Assembly: GCA_036971615.1 (NCBI GenBank)
Contig: JAYKKR010000013.1
Coordinates: 868,001-932,000 of the forward strand
DNA: 64,000 nt
Origin: Amyloporia xantha
Taxonomy: Eukaryota; Basidiomycota; Agaricomycetes; Polyporales; Adustoporiaceae
Reading direction: 5' to 3'
Under the pieces are notes generated by a model, which searched no databases, was not told the origin of the DNA, and worked only from the letters and a program-made list of their open reading frames with translations. Shown in pieces: positions 11,501 to 22,106 of this stretch. Each line of letters opens with the position of its first letter. Position 1 is the first letter of the stretch. A program made the position numbers and the translations under genes.

Positions 11501-12728
11501 AATAGCCCCATTTGTAAGCATTCTAATGGTATACAATAGTAATATGTTTCATTAGAATCCATTACAAGCAGCAGATTCTAATAGCCACCATTACAAGCAT
11601 CAAAATGAGCCTATACATGCCCACCTTCCTTATTTGGATGCTTACATACCAGCTGAGTTTGAATTATACACATCTGCTATAGATTTAATGTATATTTCCG
11701 CTTTCGGCCTGATTTATAAGCCATACGACACCAGCTACTGTCACACTACACCTGCCCTATTTGGCCCCTAGCACCTGATGCACCAACAGCCAGGCCAATG
11801 CGCTGCCTGGTGCATAACCGCGTTTGGGCCTACCCAACATGTTGGTGCATCAGGTCTACATAAGTTGGTGTTTCATTCCACTTCCCCAGAGCACATCGAG
11901 TTCGTCGGCCCGCAATCTGACGAGGACGACGACGAGCCGCCATACCCTCCCGAATTCCCGCTCACCAACCGCGCCCGTCCCGTCGTCCTCATCCCACCCC
12001 GTCCGCGCGCCACCACCATCCGTCCGCCCATCGCGTCTCCTGCCGCTGCGCCCGCGACGCCCTCACCACGGCCATCCGCACCCCCGCGGCCCACTGAGGA
12101 ACCCCTGTTCCTACCCATGACGCCCGAGCAGCCGGATTCCTTTCCGTGGCAACCCTCCAGCCTCCTACCGGCCTTCTCCCCCCTTCCGCTCCGTTCTTCC
12201 CCCGCCCTCATTCGTCGCCCCCGCAACCTCGACCTTTTGGACGTCGCCGCGGAACCCCCGTGCGAGCCGCAGACCGAACTCGAGGAGTGGCTCGTCGCGC
12301 GATTAGCGGCGACCACAGAGTTCCTTTTTCAGATGGCGGATCGAGCCCGGGACCTGGGGTATGCAGAGCAGTTTGGCATCCCCGACTACCCCTCCCGCTC
12401 CGAAAGTCCTGCCCCCGATTTTGTCGAAGGGTCCTCGAGCGGCCCCGCTCCCCATCCGGCTCCTGACAGCGACGACGCCGTGGCTGAGCTCCTGGCTGCT
12501 GAGCTCGACTCCCCAACACTCCCGCCGCTGTCGCCCACCGACGAGGACATGGTAGACCTCACCGGGCGTCCAAAGGGAAAGGGCGCGAGACGTAGCGCGG
12601 GCCCCTCCCTCCTTGATTCGCGAAGTGTACGAAATGTAGCATTATCTCGTAGTCGTAGTACCCGTCAGTCTGTCATCTGTACCGCTTGTCTTGTATGTAC
12701 GCGCCGCCGCCCGCCGTTGATCGGCTAA
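8584..12728 (+). pseudogene. Gypsy-2 antisense ORF 2: Cys-rich zinc-knuckle-like protein split by a palindromic insertion
   Basis: The first exon (MPVDLTTPPSARRAIPTIEQ) ends at LRWVNSVGQAW with a gtgagt donor. The acceptor at 8811 leads into VALAAAHAVASHETTPRSAP, an acidic linker, and then, in a shifted frame near 9430-9590, a Cys cluster CAYCTKKGYRC...CESCMIARAKC. The next intron (gtaagt donor at 9580, acceptor just before 11890) contains the 2.25-kb palindromic element. Without it the intron would be about 55 nt. The last exon (EHIEFVGPQSDEDDDEPPYP) runs proline-rich through DLLDVAAEPPCEPQTELEEW to a stop at 12726-12728. Cys-x2-Cys clusters of this kind occur in many mushroom repeat-associated proteins; nucleic-acid binding is plausible but unproven. 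The shift into the Cys cluster may be a further intron or a frameshift. Confidence 0.55.
9624..11869. mobile_element. 2.25-kb near-perfect palindromic (foldback) element with 9-bp target duplication
   Basis: The left arm (9641-10667) and right arm (10827-11852) are inverted copies of about 1027 and 1026 bases around a 159-bp spacer. The only difference I found is one base near 10362/11131 (CACCGCGTCC against GGACGCGTGCG). Each arm starts TGATGCACCAACATGTTGGG and carries a second GTTGGTGCATC about 65 bases further in. Outside the arms a weaker match CTTATGTA extends the inverted repeat. GTTTCATTC flanks it at 9615-9623 and 11870-11878, a 9-bp duplication as made by Mutator-like transposases. 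Inside each arm a unit of about 58 bp (taccattagaatgcttacaa...) is present twice, 97 bp apart. The same small ORF (residues MKIILAENGYTASVLLHIGW) occurs once per arm only because of the palindrome. Confidence 0.88.
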
Positions 12729-12922
12729 AATCAATGCATGTCAGTTACTCGTCCCACAGTCCCTGTCCGCGCCCGAGTGCCCCTGCCGCGTGTCTCCTCG
12801 CGTTCTGCGTAGAAGCCGCCTCGCGGCCAGCGCGTGTTGCGCCCTAGGTATAACTACCGCCGCCCGTCCCCGATTTCCCTGAGTCTCTTCCACCTCGCCT
12901 CCCTGCCTTCCTGCCCAGCCTC

Positions 12923-13917
12923 ATGAGCGCGACGCCCCCGGTGTTTTCCCCTGAGGAGGCCCGCGAAAGGTACCTGCAGGTCCTCTGTGACACCCCATCC
13001 CCTCCGATCCACCCGCGCGCATCGCGTGGGTCCACGCCGTAGACACCGCCGAGGTACGTGCTCCCCTTCCGCCCACACCATTCCTTGTCCCTGAACTCCC
13101 GTCTAGGCCATCCTTCATTCCACGCTCCCGGAGGACTATGATCCTTTGTCCCCGTCGGAGCCTGCCCCCGGGATCGATGTCCTTGCCCGCCGCGCTGTGG
13201 TGGACTCCTTCCGCCTGCGCTACCTCCCCGCATCCGCCGCCGGTCCCCGTCCGCCTAACCGCATTAGAACTCCAAAACGTCCAACTCCAAGCCCGCATCG
13301 ACCAACTCGAGCCCGCTCTCGCTCAGATCCTTCAAGTGCAAATGGACCCGCTGCGCTCTGACGTCATTGCCCGCGCCCTCGAGATCCTCGCAGAAGTAGA
13401 TCACCGTTTGTCTCTCCAAGACACGGCCCTTTCTTCCGCGCTGGGTACGTCCATGTCCCTTCTTCGTGCCGAGGTCCACGCGCGTGCCCGTGATTCCTCG
13501 TCCGCCTTGCGTATCCTCCAAGACCAGGTCGCCCACGGATTCGATCGAGCCGCCTTTTCCCTCTCTACCCACAACACCGTCATCCAGTCCCTTCTTCGCC
13601 GCGTCCTCGCCCTGGAAGCCCGCCTCCCTTCCCCCGACCCTCCTCCCGTACCTTACTCTTCCCCCCCGTCATCGGATCCTTCCTCCCCGCTCGATCCCTC
13701 CTCCCGTTTCCTCCCCATAATTCTTTTGCTCACTGTCCCGACCCACATCTTCCTCCCCGCTTCCATTTCGTCCAATACCCCTTTTTGCGCTTCTTCCGCT
13801 TCCTCGACGATCTTGCGCACGTCTAGTGCAACCTCCTTTCGCGCCTTATACGGTACCACACGGAAAGCTGCATACCGTAGTCTCGACACCGCTCCTGTTA
13901 GTTCCGCGAGTATGTAG
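12923..13917 (+). pseudogene. Gypsy-2 antisense ORF 3: coiled-coil protein overlapping the integrase end
   Basis: The ATG at 12923 gives MSATPPVFSPEEARERYLQV. A frame slip then leads to PSDPPARIAWVHAVDTAE, a 53-nt intron (13054-13106) and AILHSTLPEDYDPLSPSEPA. A second slip near 13250 enters a long amphipathic helix (LTALELQNVQLQARIDQLEP through LRILQDQVAHGFDRAAFSLS) with heptad spacing typical of a coiled coil, then a proline/serine-rich tail. The frame closes at 13917, so it overlaps the gypsy-2 integrase end (13653 on the other strand) by 265 bases. A Gag-like or packaging role is conceivable but is only a guess. Two frameshifts mean this copy is not functional. Confidence 0.5.
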
Positions 13918-16900
13918 GCTCCTCCTTTTGTACGCCGTACGACAACCATAGGCCCGAAATACCGGGGTTTTGATTTCCTGCTATGTTCCGTCTCAATCTG
14001 TGAGTTCCGCACTAGCACCAGATCCCCCGCCGTGAACACAAAATCCTTGATTGTCCGCGCGAACCGCCGCTCGAAATCCTTGACCGACGCGTATCGAGCC
14101 GCTAGCACCCTCCGCCGTACGTCCCGCAAATCCTCCGCCCGTTTGAGCAGCTGCCGCCCCCGTATTTCAAGTAGGTCCACATCGCTGATCTCCTTCCGGT
14201 CGGGCGGCACCAAGTACGTAGCTTCCGCCAGGTCGAAAGGGAAAACTGGCTCGATCCCGTGCGCGATATAGAAAGGCGAGGTGCCCGTCGATTTCTGAAT
14301 CGTCACCCGTTCCGCCCAAAACACGGCATGCATCACCTTGGGCCACCCCTTCTCGTTCCTCCACAAAGCTTAACCGCCGCTTCCCGTACGTCCCGGTGCC
14401 TCCGCTCCACGATCCCGTTCGCCTGTGAGTTGTACGCTGAGGTTCGAATATGGTTGATTTTGTACCGTTCCCGCAAGTGTTCCAACGCCGCGACAAACGG
14501 TGTCCCGTTATCTGTAACAATTTCCTCCACCGCTCCCCACCGACACAGCAGCTCCTCGTAGATGAAGTTCCCAATCGTAACTCCTGTCTCCTTCCGCAGC
14601 ATCCGCCATTCCGGGTAAGACGACAGGGAACAGCGCGCTTGGACGATATGCGTGTACCCGTATGCTGTTGGCATGTGCATCGAGTCCATGTGCACCTTCG
14701 AAAACAGCCCCCCCGGCATAGGTACCGTCGGTGGGATGTGGTACTTGTGCGCCTTGCGGAGCTGACACTCATGGCAGCTTCCCACATACCATTTTACGTC
14801 GTGATCGAGACTAACCCACCAGAATCGTTCGAGGAGCCGGGCGCGCACCGTGAAGATCCCTTTGTGCCTGAGGGAGTCGTGCGCCTCTTTCATCAGGCCG
14901 TACCGCTTCCCTTTCTCCACCACCACCTTGTGCTTCCCTCCTTTATCTTTCTTCCAGAGCCTCCCCCCTTTGACAAAGAACTTGCTGGCGTAACGGACGA
15001 ACGAGGTGAACTGCCTCTCGTCCATTCCTTCCGGCCGCCTCGGGTCTCGTAAAAATTCGTCTACCTTCCGCACCCTTTCCTCCCGCGCCCCTCCGTTGCT
15101 GACCTCTGGGATCTCTACCCCCTCTCCCGCGTCCAGCGACCACACCATCAGTCCCTCTCCGTCCCTCTTCCCTCCCGGCGTATTCAAGACCTCCATGGTG
15201 AACGCGTAGGCCTCGTCAATCCACTCTTCGAAGTCATCTTCCTCTTCCGGGTCTTCCTCTGCTGCTCCCCGCCGCGAAAGCCCATCCGCCCCCGCATGCC
15301 GTTCCCCGGCACGTGTACCAGCTTGAAGTCGAATAGGAGGATCCCAGCGATCCATCTGTTGATAGTGGCGTTTGGTTGGATGTCTGGGTTATTTAGCATC
15401 CCCTTAATATATTTGGCGTCGACTTCGACGACCAGCTTCTTCACTCCGATAATGTAGATCCGGCACGCTCGCAGCGCCCGGAACAACCCAAACAGCTCCA
15501 GCTTGGCTTGCGAGTATCGGGATTCGCGTTCGTTCCACGTTATGGACCCGAACCGGTTTGGCCTTCTCTTCCCGTCCTCCCCTTTCTGTAAGATCCACGA
15601 ACCCCACCCCGATCCACGATGAATCCACCGCCAGAATTACCTCCCGTTCGGACCCATAGTCGATCGGGACGAGCGCGGGTGAGTTGATTACTGCGTCCTT
15701 CAGCTTCCGCATAGCGTCCTCCTGCGCCTCCTCCCATACGAAGTCGGCTCCCTTCCGAAGCAGGTCGTTGAGTGGGCGCGCCATTTTCCCGAAGTCCTTT
15801 ACGAACATCCGCACCAGCCCGCAGGTCCCCAAAAATCCTCGCACGTTTGTTACCGTCTCGCACCGCGGCCAATCCTTGATCTTCTGCACTCGGGACTCCT
15901 CCGGGACCCTCCCCTCGTACGTGCATCGGTGCCCTACCACCACCACCTCTGGAACGCACAAATACGCCTTCTTCCCCGAGAACGTCCCTCCCACGTTCCC
16001 GATCCGTTGCAACACCCGATTTACGTTCTGTAGGTGTTCCCACACGAATCGCCTTATCCCTGGGTTCCCCTCGATTGTCTCATACCCCCCTTCCAGCTCG
16101 TACCGGGTCTTTGGCCCTTTAATTGGCACGTCGTCGATGAACGGGACCGTGACATGCGGAATCTCGTCCTGCAGGATGAAGGTCACATCCCCATGCATAA
16201 TTTGCGCAGAATTGGTATACCCCATCGGAATCGAGGTCAGCCGAAATGCCCCCAGCGGCGTCTGGAACGAGGTGATGTCCCGCGACCGGGCGTCCAGGGT
16301 CCGCTGGTCGAAAGCTACGTATAGGTCCAGGATCCCATAACATCCCCTTCCCCCAAAGGACTCCGCCAAATGTTCTACCAGTGGGGGAACCGCCGCGTCC
16401 TTGATAGCTACGCCGTTTAGGGGTTGTAGATCGTGCACCAACCGGAGGGACTTCCCGTCTTTCTTTACCACGCAGAACCACCTGGACCGGTACGACGAGT
16501 TCGAGGCTCGTACACCCCGAAGCGATCTTGTCCTTGATGATTTGTACGACCTGATCAAAGATTCCCGGCGGGATAGGGATGTTCTTCAGCACCCACGGAA
16601 CGTGTTCCACCGTCGGAATCATGACCGGGTCGAAGTATTCGTCCGAGAACCTCCCCTTCTCCGTCTCGTCCCAGGCGAACACCCGCTCGTGCTGTCCCAC
16701 TAAAAAGTCCACCAACTTCACTTCCTCCGGCCACAGGAATCCCCCTCCCCTACGTCCAACGCCTTCCTCCGCTCGTCCGTATAACGCCCCTGCGGGTGGA
16801 ACTCGGGCGGCCGACGAGGCAGTTCCGGTAGGTTCCTCAGGGGTCCCCTGGCGCTCTTCGCACGATTCGAAATTCTTCAGGTAGCGTCGTCGCCACCGGC

Positions 16901-18118
16901 CTTACCTTGTTCGCTACCTTCTTGTAGGCGTACGCATGTACCACCTCGTCTTCTTCTACCCAGAATCCTTCCTTCCCGCTCCTTCCGTTCCCTGCCGGCA
17001 CTACAAGTCCTCCCTCCCGTGTTAAGTGTATCCTCTTTTCCCCTGCTCGCACCACCGGTGGTCGTTCGTTCATCTTGGGTTCGCGCGGCACATACGAGGA
17101 AACAGAAATGCATTGAGACTGAATATCCTTGCCGATACATGATATGTGCGAATTGTCCAGACGAGACGACGACACCCGGGTGCGATTACCCCTCTCTTCT
17201 TCCCCCCGCGCAGTGCTCCTCTCCGCCGATTTGCCTGCTCTATCTATCGGGTCGGAAGGGGTATACAGAGAGTATAAACGTACGAGTGCGTCTCCGCGAG
17301 CGTTGCCCGCATCCTCGACTATTGAAAACCCGCCGCGGATGGCTTCCGTCGACCGTTCCGCGGTTTTGTCGCCACCATCACCCGTTCCCCTGTCTCCGGG
17401 TCCGTAAGAGTGATTTGTTGTTCGCCGGAGGGGAAGTCCCGCGTTTCGCAAGCAGTCAGAGCGAAGAAGGGCCGTCCCAGGAGGACTTCAAATGGCGCGT
17501 CGTCCAGCACCTGCAGCTGGAGGTACAGGTCAACGCTCCCGAACGTGAAACGTACGTTTTGCGCCTTCCCGACCGTTTTTACTTGTGCGCTGTTGGCCGT
17601 CTCCATCGTAATGGCTTCGTCCGGCTTCAGGACGATCCCTGTCTTCTCCCAGATGTCCTTCCGCATGGCCACGATCTGCGCCCGCCGTCGAGCACACACT
17701 CGCATGTGAACTTCCCTTCGATAACTGGTTCCACCGCTCGCAGCGCCAGGGAGTCGTGCCCGATACTCGCCCCTCCTTCCGTAACCTGGAAGGTTTCCTT
17801 CGCGTCCTCCCAATGGTCCTCGTCGTCGACTTCTACCAGACCGGCGGTGGCTACCCGCGACGTCGTCACATCCCCCTTCACTTCCTTCCGCACCCCTGCC
17901 GAGATCGCCAGCACCTCCCCCACCGTCATCTCCACCTTCGTCCCGTAGAGCTTCTTCGTCGCTTCCGCCACCGAGTACCGTTGTTCGATCTCCGTCTGGT
18001 ACTTGTATTGCCCCGTGGTTCCTCCCGCCCCCTTTCCTTCGCTTCCCTTAGCCTTTTCCTCGCTCGTCCGTGGTATGTTGGCCGCAGGTATCCCCGGCGG
18101 TTTCCCTCCTGCAGCCAT
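13653..18118 (-). pseudogene. Gypsy-2 Pol polyprotein (PR-RT-RNaseH-IN), multiply frameshifted
   Basis: Reading from 18118 (MAAGGKPPGIPAANIP): a linker typical of mushroom gypsy Pol, then the protease with a frame slip at its active-site segment (CVLDG / AQIVAMRKDIWEK, about 17690). The RT follows, with SRWFCVVKKDGKSLRLVHDL, a YVAFDQR box and the catalytic FIDD at about 16127-16141. RNase H contains VILAVDSSWIGVGFV and VVEVDAKYIKGML. The integrase zinc finger is HDSLRHKG...CHECQLRK; the core Asp residues are in KVHMDSM and VTDNGTPF and the Glu in GIVERRHRDV. The C-terminal domain (GDLVLVRNSQIE, GPMVVVRRT) ends with an acidic tail at 13653. Frame changes near 17690, 16520, 15600, 15300 and 14365 kill it. 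The FIDD in place of YxDD is a lineage feature, not damage. Confidence 0.9.
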
Positions 18119-18284
18119 GAACACTTGTAGGATTAAGACTTTCATAGAAGATTTGCATGACACAAAAATAAGTCTACTCTATACTTTGCCATTCTTGAAA
18201 TTAAGTTTTCAACATAAACTTGTCTAGAGTATTGAGTCATAACATAATCAAAATAAATATGCAATAAGTGTAAGACCCAACTGA
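18119..18284. other. Composition boundary, no gene seen
   Basis: At about 18118 the GC-rich gypsy-2 coding sequence changes abruptly to AT-rich sequence. This is probably an insertion or deletion breakpoint that removed the gypsy-2 Gag and 5' LTR. I see no terminal repeat or target duplication here. Confidence 0.5.
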
Positions 18285-19078
18285 CAGAAAGCCTTTCCCA
18301 GTGTTTTTGAGATCTTCAGTCACAGCACACTCATCACTGTTGAATTAAGTTTTCCCCAGTACCATTTAAGTCTTTTCTGACAGCATGTCCAATGTATACC
18401 CAGCATGCTACCACTGCTGAATTAAGCTTTTCCCAGTGTTTTTGAGATCTTCAGTCACAGCACACTCATCACTGTTGAATCAAGTTTTCCCCAGTACCAT
18501 TTAAGTCTTTTCTGACAGCATGTCCAATGTATACCCAGCATGCTACCACTGCTGAATTAAGCTTTTCCCAGTGTTTTTGAGATCTTCAGTCACAGCACAC
18601 TCATCACTGTTGAATCAAGTTTTCCCCAGTACCATTTAAGTCTTTTCTGACAGCATGTCCAATGTATACCCAGCATGCTACCACTGCTGAATTAAGCTTT
18701 TCCCAGTGTTTTTGAGATCTTCAGTCACAGCACACTCATCACTGTTGAATCAAGTTTTCCCCAGTACCATTTAAGTCTTTTCTGACAGCATGTCCAATGT
18801 ATACCCAGCATGCTACCACTGCTGAATTAAGCTTTTCCCAGTGTTTTTGAGATCTTCAGTCACAGCACACTTATCACTGTTGAATCAAGTTTTCCCCAGT
18901 ACCATTTAAGTCTTTTCTGACAGCATGTCCAATGTATACCCAGCATGCTACCACTGCTGAATTAAGCCTTTCCCAGTGTTTTTGAGATCTTCAGTCACAG
19001 CACACTTATCACTGCTGAATCAAGTCTTTCCCAGTGTCTTTGAGATCTTTGGTCACAGCACACTTATCACTGCTGAAT
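18285..19078. repeat. Tandem array, 135-bp unit, about six copies
   Basis: The phrase gtgtttttgagatcttcagt recurs at 18301, 18436, 18571, 18706, 18841 and 18976, giving an exact 135-bp period. The array ends in a shortened, diverged copy near 19032. Units differ by only a few bases (for example tcatcac/ttatcac, caagtt/taagtt). Each unit is an imperfect tandem of two related halves (tttcccagtg... and ttccccagta...). No coding potential is apparent. Confidence 0.95.
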
Positions 19079-19084
19079 CCTGTG

Positions 19085-19541
19085 GAAGCTGTATGAGAGA
19101 ATTACTTGATATTGTCCTAGTATATGTGAACAAGAAACATGAAGTGAGGAAGTGAGTCACGATGCAGATAATTAATGTACACATCAATCTTGTGTCTGTG
19201 TGTCCAAAGCAAAAGCGAGCTCTGAACTCCCAAAGAATGGAAGAATGTTGCCAGGTGCTGCAAGCCAATAGGTACACAAACAATTGAAGGTGATGCTGGC
19301 ATGAGCTGGCTCATTCACAGCTGGGAAGTCCATCAATGTTCTGAAGGCACTGCTTCCAGATAGCGAGATAGCCAGATAAACTGTGTCTTCTTGTTCATAA
19401 GTGTTGGAATATAGGCTGTAGAACAGTGTGGAGAACACTAAGATGGATGTACACAATGTGCATGATCAGTATGCATGTGATTACATAAGCTACCTATGGA
19501 ACATAGACTCATATTTCCAACAATAAGTGTCCACCAGAACA
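19085..19541. other. AT-rich stretch, no gene recognised
   Basis: Only short unsupported open frames occur on either strand. No terminal repeats or tandem structure were found apart from those of the neighbouring elements. Confidence 0.4.
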
Positions 19542-20016
19542 CATCAGCAAAATCCAACAATCTTATTATTTACTTTTTTCTCCTTATTTGGTCTTGACAC
19601 CTTGAGTAAGTGAGATAAGAAAATTGCTAATGCCAAACATGTCTTGCCCCAATCTGGTCAACACTCTTTCAGAGTCCTTTGATGCTTTGGTTTCCTTGGA
19701 AAAGTAAGACAAAAAAAACACAAAAAAGTAGAATAAGAAAACAGGGTAGCTTTGCCAATGCACCTTGCTGGTGTGAACAAGGGTGAGTAGATTGCAGACT
19801 CGGAGGATTAGAAGGAAATAAAAATATCAGGAAAACACAACTTTTTCTTAGCCTACTTATTCTCTCAAACTTCTTGACCAAGAATCTCAAGAGAAAAATA
19901 AGGAAAACTAAGAGATAGCTAAGAACAATTCTTGTTCAGAATCATTCTTAGCTGTCTTAGATAAGAAGATGAGAACCACCAAGATCAATCAGAAAAAATG
20001 TGGAGTTTTGCTGATG
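19542..20016. mobile_element. Non-autonomous CATCAG-ended TIR element (475 bp)
   Basis: It starts CATCAGCAAAATCCAAC and ends GTGGAGTTTTGCTGATG, an imperfect inverted repeat. Its interior shares sequence, in opposite orientation, with the element at 29263-29483 (gacactctttcngagtcctttgatgc and ttgccccaat), so they are one family. Flanking dinucleotides (CA and TC) do not match, so the insertion site is altered or one end is off. Confidence 0.75.
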
Positions 20017-21017
20017 TCAATCTAGTGCAGATGAGTACACTAAGTTTGTATGATATTGAAGTGCAAGCTGATAATATCTCGTAGAGAATGCTGAGGGCTA
20101 GATCTTGTACAAAGACTAACTGGGTGTAGCAAGCAACTGGTCATTTGTTCCTTAATTGCCAATGTTTCTTGTGTGGGCTTGCAGACATGATGAGATAAAA
20201 CTAGAAGGGTAGCAAATGGGGGGTGATTTGTGACAGCAGAAGGATTGTCAGAGTGCAACTGCAAATGTGTGTCTTTATACCTTTCACCATCTGGGACAAG
20301 TTGCAGTGGAATTGGAGTCTCACTGAGACAAAGGGATCTGAGAGGGTGGTAAATGAGTGGCATAGCCATGAAAGGATCATGAGGCAAAGGGATCTAACTG
20401 ACAAACATAATATTTGTAGCTGCGAGTCTTTGACATGAATCATATAATTGCCATTCAGATTGAACCCATTGATTTACCTATCAAATTCACATGACCTCAA
20501 TTGATTTTGATTTGATCAGCACATCGGAAACCATGATTGGCTAACTTACTCTAAGACTCTAAATTCCTTCCCAATTTGTCAAAGGCAGTAGCTGCATTGT
20601 CGTCATCCTCATCTGCAACATTCAATATTCTTGACCGCAAATGGAGCCTTTTGAAGTTACTAGGCACCTGACTTCTGTTCCATGTTTTAATCTAGGCTCA
20701 GGGAATTTACTCCATTGTCCCCTGCCATCACAATCAAATTCTGACTTTAACATTTGAATATGTCCTTCAATTGTTTTGCTGCCTTTCACTGATTTTCATG
20801 CACCACATTTTGCTGTGTTCTTTGAGTGGTTATTAGTTTTGCACACACCTGGGATTAGTTTGTACCATCAACTTCTTGTTTCAGGTGTCTTTGCTGGCTC
20901 CACCCCATCTTGACATATATTGTTAGACACTTGCACACTAAGCGCCATAGTACAAACACATGCATACATGGCCAGCATGATCTGCAATGGCCTCCTTTGT
21001 ATATTATTCCTTGCTTC
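20017..21017. other. AT-rich stretch, no gene recognised
   Basis: No protein similarity, tandem repeat or terminal repeat is recognised. The short open frames at 20040-20440 on both strands overlap one another and show no codon or motif support. Confidence 0.4.
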
Positions 21018-21217
21018 CTTCAGGAAATGTCAAATCTGTCTTATTGTACTTATTTGTCTTATATAAGGCAATAAGTGAGCTAGGCTGAAAATAAGATGAT
21101 CCCTGTACTTAAAACTGTCCTTAAACTGTATTAAACAGGTCTTAATTGTCTTAAATGGGACAATAAGTACAGCGAAGTGCAATTGAGCAGATAAGGTAAA
21201 TTTGTTATTTGCTAATG
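21018..21217. mobile_element. 200-bp MITE of the CATCAG family (MITE-1)
   Basis: The left end CTTCAGGAAATGTCAAATCTG pairs with the right end, which read inverted is CATTAGCAAATAACAAATTT. Both then continue with TGTACTTATT(T)GTC. A TC dinucleotide flanks both sides (21016-21017 and 21218-21219). Its sequence is the intact counterpart of the interrupted MITE-2, in the opposite orientation, and shows where the CACTG element landed in that copy. Confidence 0.82.
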
Positions 21218-21219
21218 TC

Positions 21220-21971
21220 CATGGCTTCTTGTGAGCCTTAGGTGTCTGTGTCTGTGTCTGTGCTCTAAGGCTCCAACCATTTCATCTATTTACTGTTTAT
21301 AAATATTATAACTGTATACTGCTTATGTTGTTATGTTTAACTACTGCCACCCCAGTAAACTGTAAATAAACAGTATGTAAACAGTAAACAGATGTGACAA
21401 ATGTTTTTCTAGGAGATGTTAAATATCATGCATCCAACAAGGCCAGAACAGGTCTGACATCCAGACTCAGTCACATGTAACTGGCTGCACTGATAGATAA
21501 TCACTTTTATTGGGAGATATTTGCACAGTTTTTTAGAGAAGGAGGGAAATATTCTCACTTTGATGAAAGGTCATGACTAATTTCTTTTTGTACCAACTTT
21601 TTATTGATTATATTCATCATAGGCACAGACTGTTGCACTGAGTGTTGGCTGTATAAAGGATTATTGAAGAATTTGAGGACATATTGCTTTCATTTCCTTG
21701 TATGTATATGTGCCGTTTATACTGTTTATTTACTATCTATATACTGCATGACACATCTCACAAGGGTCTAATGAGCCCTTTGTGACAATTGTGAATTGGA
21801 CAAATACTTATGTAAAGTAAAGACCGGGTTCAGTGATGAACTATGGTCAGTCGGCCCTGGTCAGCCTACTCAGAGGTTTCACTGGCTCTTGGCGACTTGG
21901 CAGAGGCTTTGTCTGCAAGAAGATCAGAAGATCAGGCTACCCGGCAAGGTTGGCTGATGTGTCCAGGTACT
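21220..21971. other. AT-rich stretch, no gene recognised
   Basis: Contains a short (GTGTCT)n run at 21241-21264 and several gtaaaca/tttacta-like repeats at 21290-21395. No coding feature was recognised. Confidence 0.4.
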
Positions 21972-22106
21972 AATCAGCAAATGTCAAATTTACCTTGTCT
22001 GTTTTATTGCACTTAGCTGTACTTATTGTCCCATTTAAGACAATGAAGACCTGTTTAAGACAGTTTAAGGACAGTTTTAAGTAAAGGGATCCACTGGATG
22101 TAGGTA

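Larger units (their letters stand above)
6760..18118 (-). mobile_element. Ty3/gypsy retrotransposon gypsy-2 (pol on minus strand), 5' end missing
   Basis: A second gypsy element of a different fungal lineage is inserted into the gypsy-1 integrase. On the minus strand it reads protease, RT with an FIDD catalytic box, RNase H, integrase, then about 6.6 kb of ORFs on the opposite strand, a purine-rich tract and a 3' LTR at 6760-7181. The 5' LTR, leader and Gag are missing: GC-rich coding sequence stops abruptly at about 18118 and AT-rich repeats follow. Several frameshifts in pol show it is dead. Confidence 0.85.

Noticed and set aside
18285..19078. CRISPR-like array
   Set aside because: Units are contiguous 135-bp repeats without unique spacers, in a eukaryotic genome.
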